A stretch of 64,000 nt of DNA from Bugula neritina (Eukaryota > Bryozoa > Gymnolaemata > Cheilostomatida > Bugulidae). Below are positions 25,263 through 39,700 of the stretch, one piece after another. Location: NCBI GenBank assembly GCA_964035545.1, contig OZ037767.1, forward strand, positions 106,001 through 170,000. Direction: 5' to 3'. Position 1 is the stretch's first letter. The number at the start of each line of letters is the position of its first letter. The translations under genes were made by a program, and so were the position numbers. The notes below the pieces were generated by a model that was not told the DNA's origin, ran no database searches, and saw nothing but the letters and a program-made list of their open reading frames with translations.

Positions 25263-25820
25263 AGTAAATGGCTATTCCCATGGTAGCGCTAGCACATATG
25301 GCTTGACTGCAGCTCTAATAAACAGTTCCTTGAGTTTGGGGGGTATGATAGGGCCCACTGTATCCGGTACACTTATTGACTTATTTGGCTTCCCGTGGAC
25401 TACAACTATATGCTCAGCTCTTTCACTGGCTATGGCAAGTATTTTAACTATATTCTACTACCTAGTGGTCTGTCCACACTACAGCTAATGGTCTGTCCAC
25501 ACTACAGCTAGTGCAGTCTGTCCACACTACAGCTAGTGGTCTGTTCACACTACAGCTAATGGTTTGTTCACACTGCACCTATAGTACTCTGTAGTGCTAA
25601 TTGTTGTTCTGTTTGATTTTAGGTTCTGGTTCTATCAAGTTTCCTTGTGATCACAAAAACTACAAACACACCTCTTAGTTTAGTAGATGAGAGCGTGGGA
25701 GGCCCACCATCTACGACCTCAACTTCTTTCATAAATAGACTCAGTCTATACTTTAGAAAGTCAACTAAAGGTTATTTCAAAGTCGCTCCTGTTCAACCCA
25801 GCCAATCGCTTGTTAACTAG
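25263..25820 (+). pseudogene. Orphan last two exons of a third, diverged MFS (SLC18B1-like) copy
   Basis: Exon 25263-25434 has the same 172-nt length and frame as MFS exon 10. Exon 25623-25820 matches exon 11 and ends in TAG. The protein is clearly homologous to the two other copies (STYGLTAALINSSLSLGG) but more diverged than they are from each other. The first exon ends in a GC donor (GCAAGT), a normal minor class. No earlier exons can be seen upstream; the DNA before it is minisatellite (24145-25215) and then minus-strand genes. Both frames are open, so the loss may be recent, the exons may serve another transcript, or upstream exons may have been lost in assembly. I call it a 5'-truncated remnant. 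Confidence 0.6.
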
Positions 25821-25859
25821 AGTATTTAATATATTAAATTATATAGTATAGTATATTAT

Positions 25860-26205
25860 ATAGTACATAACATAGTATGTTTAGTATATAATATAGAGTA
25901 CAGTATGATGTAGTATGTAGCATAGTATATAGTATATATAGTTTAGTACACAATTTGATATATCGTATATATTATATAGTTTAGTACACAATTTGATATA
26001 TCGTATATATTATATAGTTTAGTACACAATTTGATATATCGTATATATTATATAGTTTAGTACACAATTTGATATATCGTATATATTATATAGTTTAGTA
26101 CACAATTTGAAATATCGTATATATTATATAGTTTAGTACACAATTTTATATATCGTATATATTATATAGTTTAGTACACAATTTGATATATCGTATATAG
26201 TAATA
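25860..26205. repeat. ~38-bp AT-rich minisatellite
   Basis: Seven copies with TAGTTTAGTACACAATTTGA and a ATATCGTATATAT link. Confidence 0.88.
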
Positions 26206-26394
26206 ACAATGCAGCATATGTCTGGTTTTTATCAAAATGTACTCAATTATTTTTTTACTCTTTCTTACAATTAATTTTATTCCTAGTTGAAATATATGAA
26301 GTTGTCTGCACATGAATTTATATGCTGATGTTTGCAAGATAGCTCTGCCTAGTATCACTAATTGAATGATATCAGATATGTACATACAGACATA

Positions 26395-26935
26395 ATATAT
26401 TATACTGTAATACTACACTACATTATATACTATACTACATTATATACTATACTATACTATATACTATACTATACTACACTATACACTACACTATACTATA
26501 CTATACTATATACTATACTACATTATATACTACACTATACTATATACTATACTATACTATACACTATATACTATACTATACTATACACTACACTATACTA
26601 TACTATACTATATACTGTAATATATACTATACTATACACTACACTATACTATACTATATTATATACTATACTATACTATATACTATACTACATTATATAC
26701 TATACTACATCATATACTATACTATATACTGTAATATATACTATACTATATACTATACTATACTATATTATACTATACTATACTATATACTAAACTACAC
26801 TACACTATACACTACACTATACTATATTATACTATATTATACTATACTATACTACACTATACTATAACTATACTATACAATATTATATACTATACTATAC
26901 TACACTACACTATACTATACTGCACTACACTATAC
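26395..26935. repeat. TACTATACTA simple array
   Basis: Irregular ACTATACTATAC; grades into the pentanucleotide array to its right. Confidence 0.88.
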
Positions 26936-27172
26936 TATACTGCACTGCACTGCACTGCACTGCACTGCACTGCACTGCACTGCACTGCACTGCACTGCAC
27001 TGCACTGCACTGCACTGCACTGCACTGCACTGCACTGCACTGCACTGCACTGCACTGCACTGCACTGCACTGCACTGCACTGCACTGCACTGCACTGCAC
27101 TGCACTGCACTGCACTGCACTGCACTGCACTGCACTGCACTACACTACATTGCACTACACTACATTGCACTA
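26936..27172. repeat. Pentanucleotide array (CTGCA)n
   Basis: About 40 perfect CTGCA units then degenerate CTACA ones. Each junction is a PstI-type palindrome CTGCAG only on the rotated strand; no gene. Confidence 0.93.
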
Positions 27173-27733
27173 CACTACTTCACACAGTTCAGTGTTGGTA
27201 TATGAGTCACTTCTAGGTGGAAGTACAACTGAAAGTGCTACAATTTCATTTGCAAATAGAAGAGAATAAGTAACTAACAGCTGTAAATGACTTGAACTAT
27301 GACCTCAGTTCATACAACTCTGATTGGTTGATGACTGCTGGAGGCTAGCAAACCAATTATTACATAATGTTATAGCCAGATTTCTCTAGAAGTAAATGAG
27401 TTTAGTTTGAAGGCCATGAAGGATTCAGTGAAGGAACGGAGGTTAAACTGAGTCATGGGTTTACATTGTTGTACTCTACCCATGCGTGAGATAGTTTAGT
27501 CATGCGTAGTTAATCTGTGTCTAATTATGACACAAATTAGTAAGGCAGGGCCGGCCAAGACACCCAACACAAGGCTAAGATACTGAGTTTGGAACTATGG
27601 TTTATGTTGATGGTAAGGCAGGTCCTTGCTTCTAAATAACTAATAGTGTGTGTGTAGACTCGGTGAAAGTCAAACCTTCAGCTTCAGCTCTCGCAGCCAA
27701 GCATCTGCTTCTTAGAGCTCAGAGGTTAGAATA
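27173..27733. other. 5' flank of MFS copy 2
   Basis: Single-copy sequence that should hold the promoter and 5' UTR. I see no clear core promoter motif. Confidence 0.4.
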
Positions 27734-30700
27734 ATGGAGTCTAAAACCCCCTTACTGCAGTCACAAGAATACGGGACAGACTCTAACACCCCCCTACTAC
27801 AGTCACAAGAATACGGGACAGACTCTAACACCCCCCTACTACAGTCACAAGAATACGGGACAGACTCTAACACCCCCTTATTGCAGTCACAAGAATACGG
27901 GACAGACTCTAACACCCCCTTATTGCAGTCACAAGAATACGGGACAGATTCTAACACCCCCCTACTACAGTCACAAGAATACGGGGCAGACTCTAACACC
28001 CCCCTACTCCAGTCACAAGAAGCTGTAGAAGGACAGTCCAATGAACCCACAGAGTCTCTATCTAAAAGAAAAGAGGTGTTTCTCTTTACAGTCATCTTAG
28101 GATCTCAGTTTATGTCCTCTACTATTGACACCTTCTTATTTCCCTTTTTCTCCAAAGAAGCGACGAGAAAGGGGCTGAATCAGTCAGAAGTTGGTCTCGT
28201 GTTTTCATCTTTTGAAGTTTCCAGATTTCTGTGTTCTTTGTTGGTTGGAAAGTTGGTGAGTGGTTTAAGGACAGTTCATAAAGAATCTATAAACAGTCTA
28301 TAGATAGACTATAAACAGTCTATAATTAGTCTATAATTATAGATGGTCTGTAAACAATATTATAGTACACTGTATTTATATACTATAGTACTATACTGTA
28401 TACACTATATACACCATACTACTATACTAGTATAGTAGTATAATAGTATAGTATATATATATAGTATAGTATAGTAGTATATAGTATATATACTATACTA
28501 CTATACTATACTACTATACTATACTATATATATACTATACTATTATACTATACTGTATATATACTATATACTATACTGTATATATACTATACTACTATAC
28601 TACTATACTACACTGTATATATACTATACTACTATACTATACTGTATATATACTATACTATTATACTACACTGTATATATCCTATACTATACTATACTGT
28701 ATATATACTATATACTATTATACTACACTGTATATACACCATACTACTATACTATACTGTATATATACTATACTATTATACTACACTGTATATACACCAT
28801 ACTACTATACTATACTATATATATACTACACTATTCACTCTAGATTGCAGCACTTCCCTTAAGAATCTGGTGCCTCATAGGTTCAGCAGTGACTGCCATA
28901 TCCTGTGTATCATTTGGGTAGGTGAAGGTCATTTGGGTAGGTGAAGGCCATTTGGGTAGGTGAAGGTCATTTGGGTAAGTGAAGGTCATTTGGGTAAGTA
29001 AAGGTCATTTGGGTAGGTAAAGGTCACTTGGGTAGGTGAAGGTCATTTGGGTAGGTGAAGGTCATTTGGGTAGGTGTACATCATATTATATTTGTTGTAT
29101 TCAACAGTTACAGTTAACATCTTCCAAGCAATCCTAATCAAGTTTTTTTTAATAATAAACAATAGCATATAATTAGTAATTTGACTGTGTGCTTATGAAA
29201 AGAAATGCACTTAATAAATCTGGATATTTACCGTCCGTAGCCATCTTAGCAGTTCTGATAGGCCAATGTACTTTTCTCAAAGGTTATTTAGTAGTAATAC
29301 ACAAATCTTATGTCTGCATGACTCCATAGCAACCTGTAAACAATACTCCATAGCAACCTGTCTACAGCAAACATTTCTGATGCCCAGTTGGTATTAGAAG
29401 TTGTGCTCCCTGTAATGTTACATCATTTAACTTAATTGTTAAAAGCAGCTCGGCATAGAACTTACAGTTTGTCACATTAAGTAACGCTGCTAGATACATA
29501 TCAAGTGTTATCTGTTTATAAAATCCATCAACATTTGATACATACTTTAATTCATCAAGTTATCCATCTGTTATATTTCTTCAGTTTAGCTTCATACGGT
29601 CCTAATGCCATGTTCCTACCAATGTGTATGACACTAAGAATGACAGCTGGCGCAGGTTCTTCTGCACTCACTGTGGCAGGTACTACCATGTTGTTGAAAG
29701 TGTCATCATTCAAAGTTGGCACTGTTACTGTGAGTATATAGTACCATTACTATGAGTATATATATAGTACTGTTACTGTGAGTATATAGTACTGTTACTA
29801 TGAGTATATAGTACTGTTACTGTGAGTATATAGTACCGTTACTATGAGTATATAGTACTGTTACCATGTGTATATAGTACTATTACTATGAGTATATAGT
29901 ACTATTACTATGAGTATATAGTACTGTTACTATGAGTATATAGTACTATTACTATGAGTATATAGTACTGTTACTATGAGTATATAGTACTGTTACTATG
30001 AGTATATAGTACTGTTACTGTGAGTATATAGTACTGTTACTATGTGTATATAGTACTGTCACTATGAGTATGTAGTACTATTACTATGAGTATATAGTAC
30101 TATTACTATGAGTATATAGTACTATTATTGTGAGTATATAGTACTGTTACTATGAGTATATAGTACTGTTACTATGAGTATATAGTACTGTTACTATGTA
30201 TATATAGTACTGTTACTATGAGTATTCAATACTGTTTCCAGGGCTTAGCTGAAATGATAATTGGAGCATCTTATGCTTCTGGTCCAATGATAGGCTCCGC
30301 CATATACATGGTGAGTTGCATTCTGGGTAATATATAATACTGTTTCAGCTAGGAGGATATACTAGTGTATTCTGGGTAATATATAATACTGTTTCAGTTA
30401 GGAGGATATACTAGTGTATTCTGGGTAATATATAATACTGTTTCAGTTAGGAGGATATACTAGTGTATTATGGGTAATATATAATAGTGTTTCAGTTAGG
30501 AGGATATACTAGTGTATTCTGGGTAATATATAATACTGGTTCAGTTAGGAGGATATACTAGTGTATTCTGGGTAATATATAATACTGTTTCAGTTAGGAG
30601 GATATGCTAGTGTATTCTGGGTAATATATAGTACTGTTTCAGTTAGGAGGATATACTAGTGTATTCTGGGTAATATATAATACTGTTTCAGTTAGGAGGA

Positions 30701-33700
30701 TATACTAGTGTATTCTGGGTAATATATAATACTGTTTCAGTTAGGAGGATATACTAGTGTATTCTGGGTAATATATAATACTGTTTCAGTTAGAAGGATA
30801 TACTAGTGTATTCTGGGTAATATATAATACTGTTTCAGTTAGGAGGATATACTAGTGTATTCTGGGTAATATATAATACTGTTTCAGTTAGGAGGATATA
30901 CTAGTGTATTCTGGGTAATATATAATACTGGTTCAGTTAGGAGGATATACTAGTGTATTCTGGGTAATATATAATACTGTTTCAGTTAGGAGGATATACT
31001 AGTGTATTCTGGGTAATATATAATACTGTTTCAGTTAGGAGGATATACTAGTGTATTCTGGGTAATATATAATACTGTTTCAGTTAGGAGGATATACTAG
31101 TGTATTCTGGGTGATATATAATACTGTTTCAGTTAGGAGGATATACTAGTGTATTCTGGGTAATATATAATACTGTTTCAGTTAGGAGGATATACTAGTG
31201 TATTCTGGGTAATATATAATACTGTTTCAGTTAGGAGGATATACTAGTGTATTCTGGGTAATATATAATACTGTTTCAGTTAGGAGGATATACTAGTGTA
31301 TTCTGGGTAATATATAATACTGTTTCAGTTAGGAGGATATACTAGTGTATTCTGGGTAATGGGAGGAGTTACAGCTGCTTTGACATTCCTTTTATCACTG
31401 CTACACGTGACAGTTGGTAAGTAAATTGTATTATGACTATAGTAAGGATCATAACAATGGCCAACATACTGTGGTTGTCTCTTCCTGTATTGAAGAACTT
31501 CTTTAGCTGTAACTTTATAGAATTTAGCTGCAGAAACCAACTCTACGAAAGAGAAACACAGTTTGGCTTTGCTGAAGACCAAGAGCATTCCCTTTCTGTA
31601 TCTCCTCACCTTCGTACACAGATTTGTTTCCTTTGCCAGGACCTCCATGCTTGGAGCTTTCCTTATTAGTACGGTAAGAGTGAAGTCATCCACTCTCATC
31701 TTTCAGCCTGTTCTTTATTCTCCATGCTGTATGCTAGAGATTAAATATTAAACTAGAAGATAGCAGAGCTTAGTGTTTGAGATACTGACTATTATTAGCT
31801 ACTGACTATTATTAGCTACTAGTCCTGGCAATGCAATGCAGGTCATGTTTCTGTCCAGCTGTCACTATGGAAACCACCTGCAGGCATTTGTTCAACATAA
31901 TGACCAAAAGCATGGAAAACTGTCTTTTGTAACAAATGAGGCTGGTGCAGATATTTGGTGAAAGTATTTGAAAAATGACATCAGCAATGTGGCATTTATC
32001 AATCTCCAATAATTACAGTTTGACCAAGCTGATTGGGTGATTGGATTTTCCTACTCCGTATGGGCTGTGATGTACATGGTAGCCTGTCTTTTCACTGCCA
32101 AGTTTGTCAACAAGGTGTGTCCATGCGTAAATTTGTATTTTCTTAATCTATTTTAAATTTTGATTGATTTCAGTTGAGTTTCATAGCATAGCAGTTCAAC
32201 AATGTTACCATGCAGTAGGGCATAATCATGTGTCAACATATACTCTCACGTGTCAACACATACTCTCATATGTCAACAGATTCTCTCATGTGTCAACAGA
32301 TTCTCTCACGTGTCAACAGATTCTCTCAAATGTCAACACATATGCACTACATAGTAGTGTGTATATTGTAGAACTATGTATATGTATATACTACATAGTA
32401 ATGTATATATTGTAGAACTATGTATATGTATATACTACATAGTAATGTGTATATTGTAGAACTATGTATATGTATATACTACATAGTAGTGTATATATTG
32501 CAGAACTATGTATATGTATATACTACATAGTAATGTATATATTGTAGAACTATGTATATGTATATACTACATAGTAGTGTATATATTGTAGAACTATGTA
32601 TATGTATATACTACATAGTAATGTATATATTGTAGAACTATTTATATGTATATACCACATAGTAATGTATATATTGTAGAACTATGTATATGTATATACT
32701 ACATAGTAATGTGTATATTGTAGAACTATGTATATGTATTTACTACATAGTAATGTATATATTGTAGAACTATGTATATGTATATACTACATAGTAATGT
32801 TTATATTGTAGAACTATGTATATGTATATACTACATAGTAATGTATATATTGTAGAACTATGTATATGTATATACTACATAGTAGTGTATATATTGTAGA
32901 ACTATGTATATGTATATACTACATAGTAATGTATATATTGTAGAACTATTTATATGTATATACCACATAGTAATGTATATATTGTAGAACTATGTATATG
33001 TATATACTACATAGTAATGTATATATTGTAGAACTATTTATATGTATATACCACATAGTAACGCATATATTGTAGAACTATGTATATGTATATACTACAT
33101 AGTAGTGTATATATTGTAGAACTATGTATATGTATACTACATAGTAATGCATATATTGTAGAACTATGTATATGTATATACTACATAGTAATGTATATAT
33201 TGTAGAACTATGTATATGTATATACTACATAGTAGTGTATATATTGTAGAACTATGTATATGTATATACTACATAGTAGTGTATATATTGTAGAACTATG
33301 TATATGTATATACTACATAGTAATGTATATATTGTAGAACTATGTATATGTATTTACTACATAGTAGTGTATATATTGTAGAACTATGTATATGTATATA
33401 CTACATAGTAATGTATATATTGTAGAACTATGTATATGTATATACTACATAGTAGTGTATATATTGTAGAACTATGTATATGTATATACTACATAGTAGT
33501 GTATATATTGTAGAACTATGTATATGTATATACCACATAGTAATGTATATATATTGTAGAACTATGTATATACCACATAGTAATGTATATATTGTAGAAC
33601 TATGTATATGTATATACTACATAGTAATGTATATATTGTAGAACTATGTATATGTATATACTACATAGTAATGTATATATTGTAGAACTATGTATATATG

Positions 33701-36700
33701 TATATACTACATAGTAATGTATATATTGTAGAACTATGTATATGTATATACTACATAGTAATGTGTATATATTGTAGAACTATGTATATGTATATACTAC
33801 ATAGTAATGTATATATTGTAGAACTATGTATATGTATACTACATAGTAATGCATATATTGTAGAACTATGTATATGTATATACTACATAGTAATGTATAT
33901 ATTGTAGAACTATGTATATGTATATACTACATAGTATTGTATATATTGCAGAACTATGTATATGTATATACCACATAGTAGTGTATATATTGTAGAACTA
34001 TGTATATGTATATACCACATAGTAATGTATATATTGTAGAACTATGTATATGTATATACTACATAGTAATGTATATTTTGTAGAACTATGTATATGTATA
34101 TACTACATAGTAATGTATATATTGTAGAACTATTTATATGTATATACCACATAGTAATGTATATATTGTAGAACTATGTATATGTATATACTACATAGTA
34201 GTGTATATATTGTAGAACTATTTATATGTATATACCACATAGTAATGTATATATTGTAGAACTATGTATATGTATATACCACATAGTAATGTATATATTG
34301 TAGAACTATGTATATGTATATACCACATAGTAATGTATATATTGTAGAACTATGTATATGTATATACCACATAGTAATGTATATATTGTAGAACTATGTA
34401 TATGTATATACCACATAGTAATGTATATATTGTAGAACTATGTATATGTATATACTACATAGTAGTGTATATATTGTAGAACTATGTATATGTATATACC
34501 ACATAGTAGTGTATATATTGTAGAACTATGTATATGTATATACTACATAGTAATGTATATATTGTAGAACTATGTATATGTATATATTGTAGAACTATTT
34601 ATATGTATATACCATATAGTAATGTATATATTGTAGAACTATGTATATGTATATACCACATAGTAATGTATATATTGTAGAACTAGGTATATGTATATAC
34701 CACATAGTAATGTATATATTGTAGAACTATGTATATGTATATACTACATAGTAGTGTATATATTGTAGAACTATGTATATGTATATACCACATAGTAGTG
34801 TATATATTGTAGAACTATGTATATGTATATACTACATAGTAATGTATATATTGTAGAACTATGTATATGTATATATTGTAGAACTATTTATATGTATATA
34901 CCATATAGTAATGTATATATTGTAGAACTATGTATATGTATATACTACATAGTAATGTATATATTGTAGAACTATGTATATGTATATATTGTAGAACTAT
35001 GTATATGTATATACTACATAGTAATGTATATATTGTAGAACTATGTATATGTATATACTACATAGTAATGTATATATTGTAGAACTATGTATATGTATAT
35101 ACTACATAGTAATGTATATATTGTAGAACTATGTATATGTATATACTACATAGTAATGTATATATTGTAGAACTATGTATATGTATATACTACATAGTAT
35201 TGTATATATTGTAGAACTATGTATATGTATATACCACATAGTAGTGTATATATTGTAGAACTATGTATATGTATATACCACATAGTAATGTATATATTGT
35301 AGAACTATGTATATGTATATACTACATAGTAATGTATATTTTGTAGAACTATGTATATGTATATACTACATAGTAATGTATATATTGTAGAACTATTTAT
35401 ATGTATATACCACATAGTAATGTATATATTGTAGAACTATGTATATGTATATACTACATAGTAGTGCATATATTGTAGAACTATTAATATGTATATACCA
35501 CATAGTAATGTATATATTGTAGAACTATGTATATGTATATACCACATAGTAATGTATATATTGTAGAACTATGTATATGTATATACCACATAGTAATGTA
35601 TATATTGTAGAACTATGTATATGTATATACCACATAGTAATGTATATATTGTAGAACTATGTATATGTATATACCACATAGTAATGTATATATTGTAGAA
35701 CTATGTATATGTATATACCACATAGTAATGTATATATTGTAGAACTATGTATATGTATATACCACATAGTAATGTATATATTGTAGAACTATGTATATGT
35801 ATATACCACATAGTAATGTATATATTGTAGAACTATGTATATGTATATACTACATAGTAATGTATATATTGTAGAACTATGTATATGTTTATACCACATA
35901 GTAATGTATATATTGTAGAACTATGTATATGTATATACCACATAGTAATGTATATATTGTAGAACTATGTATACTCATGTATGCTAGTTGCGTGGCTCTT
36001 CAACTCATTCTGCTATCTGTTTCTCGCTCCCTCCCCGGTGTTGGATTTCATATTTCATGGCCACAAGTAAGTGGATTTTACTGTAATTTATATACTAACT
36101 ATACTGTTGATATCCTATCTATACTGTTGATATACTATCTATACTGTTGATATACTCTCTATACTGTTGATATACTATCTATACTGTTGATATACTCTCT
36201 ATACTGTTGATATACTATCTATACTGTTGATATACTCTCTATACTGTTGATATGCTATCTATACTGTTGATATACTCTCTATACTGTTGATATACTAACT
36301 ATACTGTTGATAAACTATCTATACTGTTGATATACTATCTATACTGTTGATATACTATCTATACTGTTGATATACTATCTATACTGTTGATAAACTATCT
36401 ATACTGTTGATGTACTATCTATACTGTTGATATACTATCTATACTGTTGATATACTATCTATACTGTTGATATACTCTCTATACTGTTGATATACTATCT
36501 ATACTGTTGATATACTATATATACTGTTGATATACTATCTATACTGTTGATATACTCTCTATACTGTTGATATACTATCTATACTGTTGATATACTATCT
36601 ATACTGTTGATACACTATCTATACTGTTGATATATTCTCTATACTGTTGATATACTATCTATACTGTTGATATACTCTCTATACTGTTGATATACTCTCT

Positions 36701-39700
36701 ATACTGTTGATATACTATCTATACTGTTGATATACTATCTATACTGTTGATATACTATCTATACTGTTGATAAACTATCTATACTGTTGATGTACTATCT
36801 ATACTGTTGATATACTATCTATACTGTTGATATACTATCTATACTGTTGATATACTATCTATACTGTTGATTTACTATCTATACTCATAATATACTCTCT
36901 ATACTGTTAATATACTCTCTATACTGTTGATATACTAACTATACTGTTGATATACTATCTATACTGTTGATATACTCTCTATACTGTTGATATATTCTCT
37001 ATACTGTTGATATACTATCTATACTGTTGACGCTATACTTCTGCAGGTATTTCCCGATGACCTTTGCTGCCTTGCTGCTGGTGAATGTGGTGGATACCGG
37101 GCAACTGATTCCCCTGTTTCAAGCTGTGCTCAACATTCTTATGTGAGTATATCTCAGCATGCACCTCAGTAGTAGAGGAGTACCAATCCTGGACCACTTT
37201 GCCTCCAGTGGCTCCTCGCAATTAAGTTGCGAGTCCCCTGGAGGCAAAGTAATCCAGGATTGGTACTCCTCTACTACTACTATAATAATAAATTATAAGT
37301 TTTTTATTAAAAAAAGTAATATTACAATTAAATTGTGAGTTTTCACTAGAGGTAAAGTAATTTAAAATTAGTTTATTTTTACTACTACTTTAGTAGTATT
37401 TTTTTAAGTTTTATTTTAGAACATACACACTTTTTTTGTTAACTTTTTTTAAAAAAACGACTTTTTTTTTAAAATTTTTTTTAACGGTTTTTAAAAAATA
37501 TTTTTCCTTTTTTCTAACTTTTTTTTAAAAAAAAAAGTGCGTTTTTTAAACGCCTTACTATATTGTATTTTATTATTGGTAAATTATTATACGCTAAGAA
37601 TATAATAATTTAATAAGGTAAAATTGTTTAAACGTTATAACTTGGAAATGTGGGTTGAGATTCTGTAGATTCTATTATATTACCATTGCTCGTTGATAAT
37701 ACTAATTTATTACCAATTGCATTTTGTAATTTAGGAATAGCGTAATTATCTATATTATAAGTAGTAATAATATCCGAAATATTTATACCCGTTTCTACGA
37801 TATTACCATCACTCGAAAGCATTAATAATTTACCTCCGATTATTGGTTGTATTTTATTCATAGCAAAATTATTTATATTACTAGTCGTAACAACATCGCT
37901 AACGCTTAAACTACTATCCGCAATATTACCCGAAGTAGTTGAAACGGTTAATTTTTCAGTCGGGTCTCGTATAAGAGGTACAGCGTAATTAGATACATTA
38001 GTTTTCGTAACGACATCATCAACTTTTAAATTACTATCTATAACGCGTCCATCATTAGTTGATACGGTTAATTTTTCAGTCGGGTTTTGTATAAGAGGTA
38101 CGGCGTAATTAGATACATTAGTTTTTGTAACGACATTATCAACTTTTAAATCGCTATCTATAACGCGTCCGTCATCAGTTGATATAGTTAACTGATTAAT
38201 GGGGTCTCGTATTTTAGGCATACTCGTATTATCAACGTATTTTTTTGTAGCCGCGTCTTGATCGTCAGCAGGATCAATGACTCTAGATATTTTATTTTCC
38301 CCCATATCTAGCGTACCCGTAAGAGTACTACTACCGTTTATTAAAACGAATTTTTTTGTATTTATTTCCGTTTTTCCACTTCCTCCGAATTTATAAACAC
38401 TCATTTATTACGGTATATAAAATTCGTCTAACCCGTGTCTATACCTCCCATTATTTTTTGAGGAAGAAAGATCTAAAGTAATAAAGCCGTGAGGTTTTTG
38501 CCATCCTTTATAACAAAATTCTTTAAATTCGTTTAATGCTATATCTCCAGTTACGTGATCTTGATATATATGATTTAGATTTTTTCCATCTTGAGGAAAT
38601 AAGCAAATAAAATTAGCGTTTTCTCGAATAGTACTTCTAGGTAGCTTAAAATAATTTTGTGACAAATAAAAGCAATCGACGTTATTGTGTCGTCCTCTTA
38701 CGTAATAACTTTCGCAAGTTTTTTGTTTTTCCAACATTAAATCATCGAATATTATTAAATTTTTATTATTAGCGTTTAATTCGCTAGGATCATAAACGTC
38801 GTCACTAGATTCAATAAATTCGGCGTCTATATTACCATTACCCCTACTATTTTTTAAAACACGATTTACGTTTATACCTGAATTTACTATTAGCTCGCTA
38901 TTTTTAAAAAAATTTAAAATTTCTTCTTTAGTTAATTTACGTTCGAAAGCCTTCCTCATATTTATATATTCGGGTTGAGAAAGATTTTTACCGTAAATCA
39001 TAAGTTTATCGTAATCGAGCCAATTAGGTTGTAATAGTAAATTACAAAGTAACGTAGTTTTACCGCATCCAGACTTTCCAACGATAAGACCTCTTATGCT
39101 TTTAGGAAGTAAAGGATTATTATTACGATTAATTTCGTTTTTCCACGAAAGATTTTCTATTTCCATTTATTATAATAAATGTATTGTTGTAAGTGTAAAA
39201 CTAAAACGAAAACTCTCAATTACGAAAAGAGAGTAAGTAAAAATAATAGACTAATGGGTTACGGTAATTGCGGTCAATGCAGATGTAAAAAGACTACATT
39301 CGTTGGGTCGGGTTTAGCGAATAATTTAATAAATAATTTACCCTTTGAATTACATTACCCCGGTCATAATTTTTTAGGACCCGGTACTAAATTAAATAAG
39401 CGTTTAAATGACGATACGACTCCTAAAGAATGGAGTAAACCGGTAGATCGAGACGACGCCATAGCCATGAGACACGACGTGTGTTACGCGCTTAATAAAG
39501 ATACTAAAACTAGAAACGAAATATGCGATAAAAATATGCTAGACGAATTAAAAGCTATACCTAATCCTACGCCCGCTGAACAGCGACACAGTCGTTTTGC
39601 CTCGGCAATAATAGGAGCAAAAAAACGTTTAGGATGGGGATGGACGGACGAGTTAGCCGAAGAATTGCATAAACCGGTACAAAAAAAATTTGGTAAAAGA

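Noticed and set aside
26936-27172. VQCSAVQCSA ORFs on the minus strand
   Set aside because: Translation of a pentanucleotide repeat; three frames give shifted versions of the same peptide.
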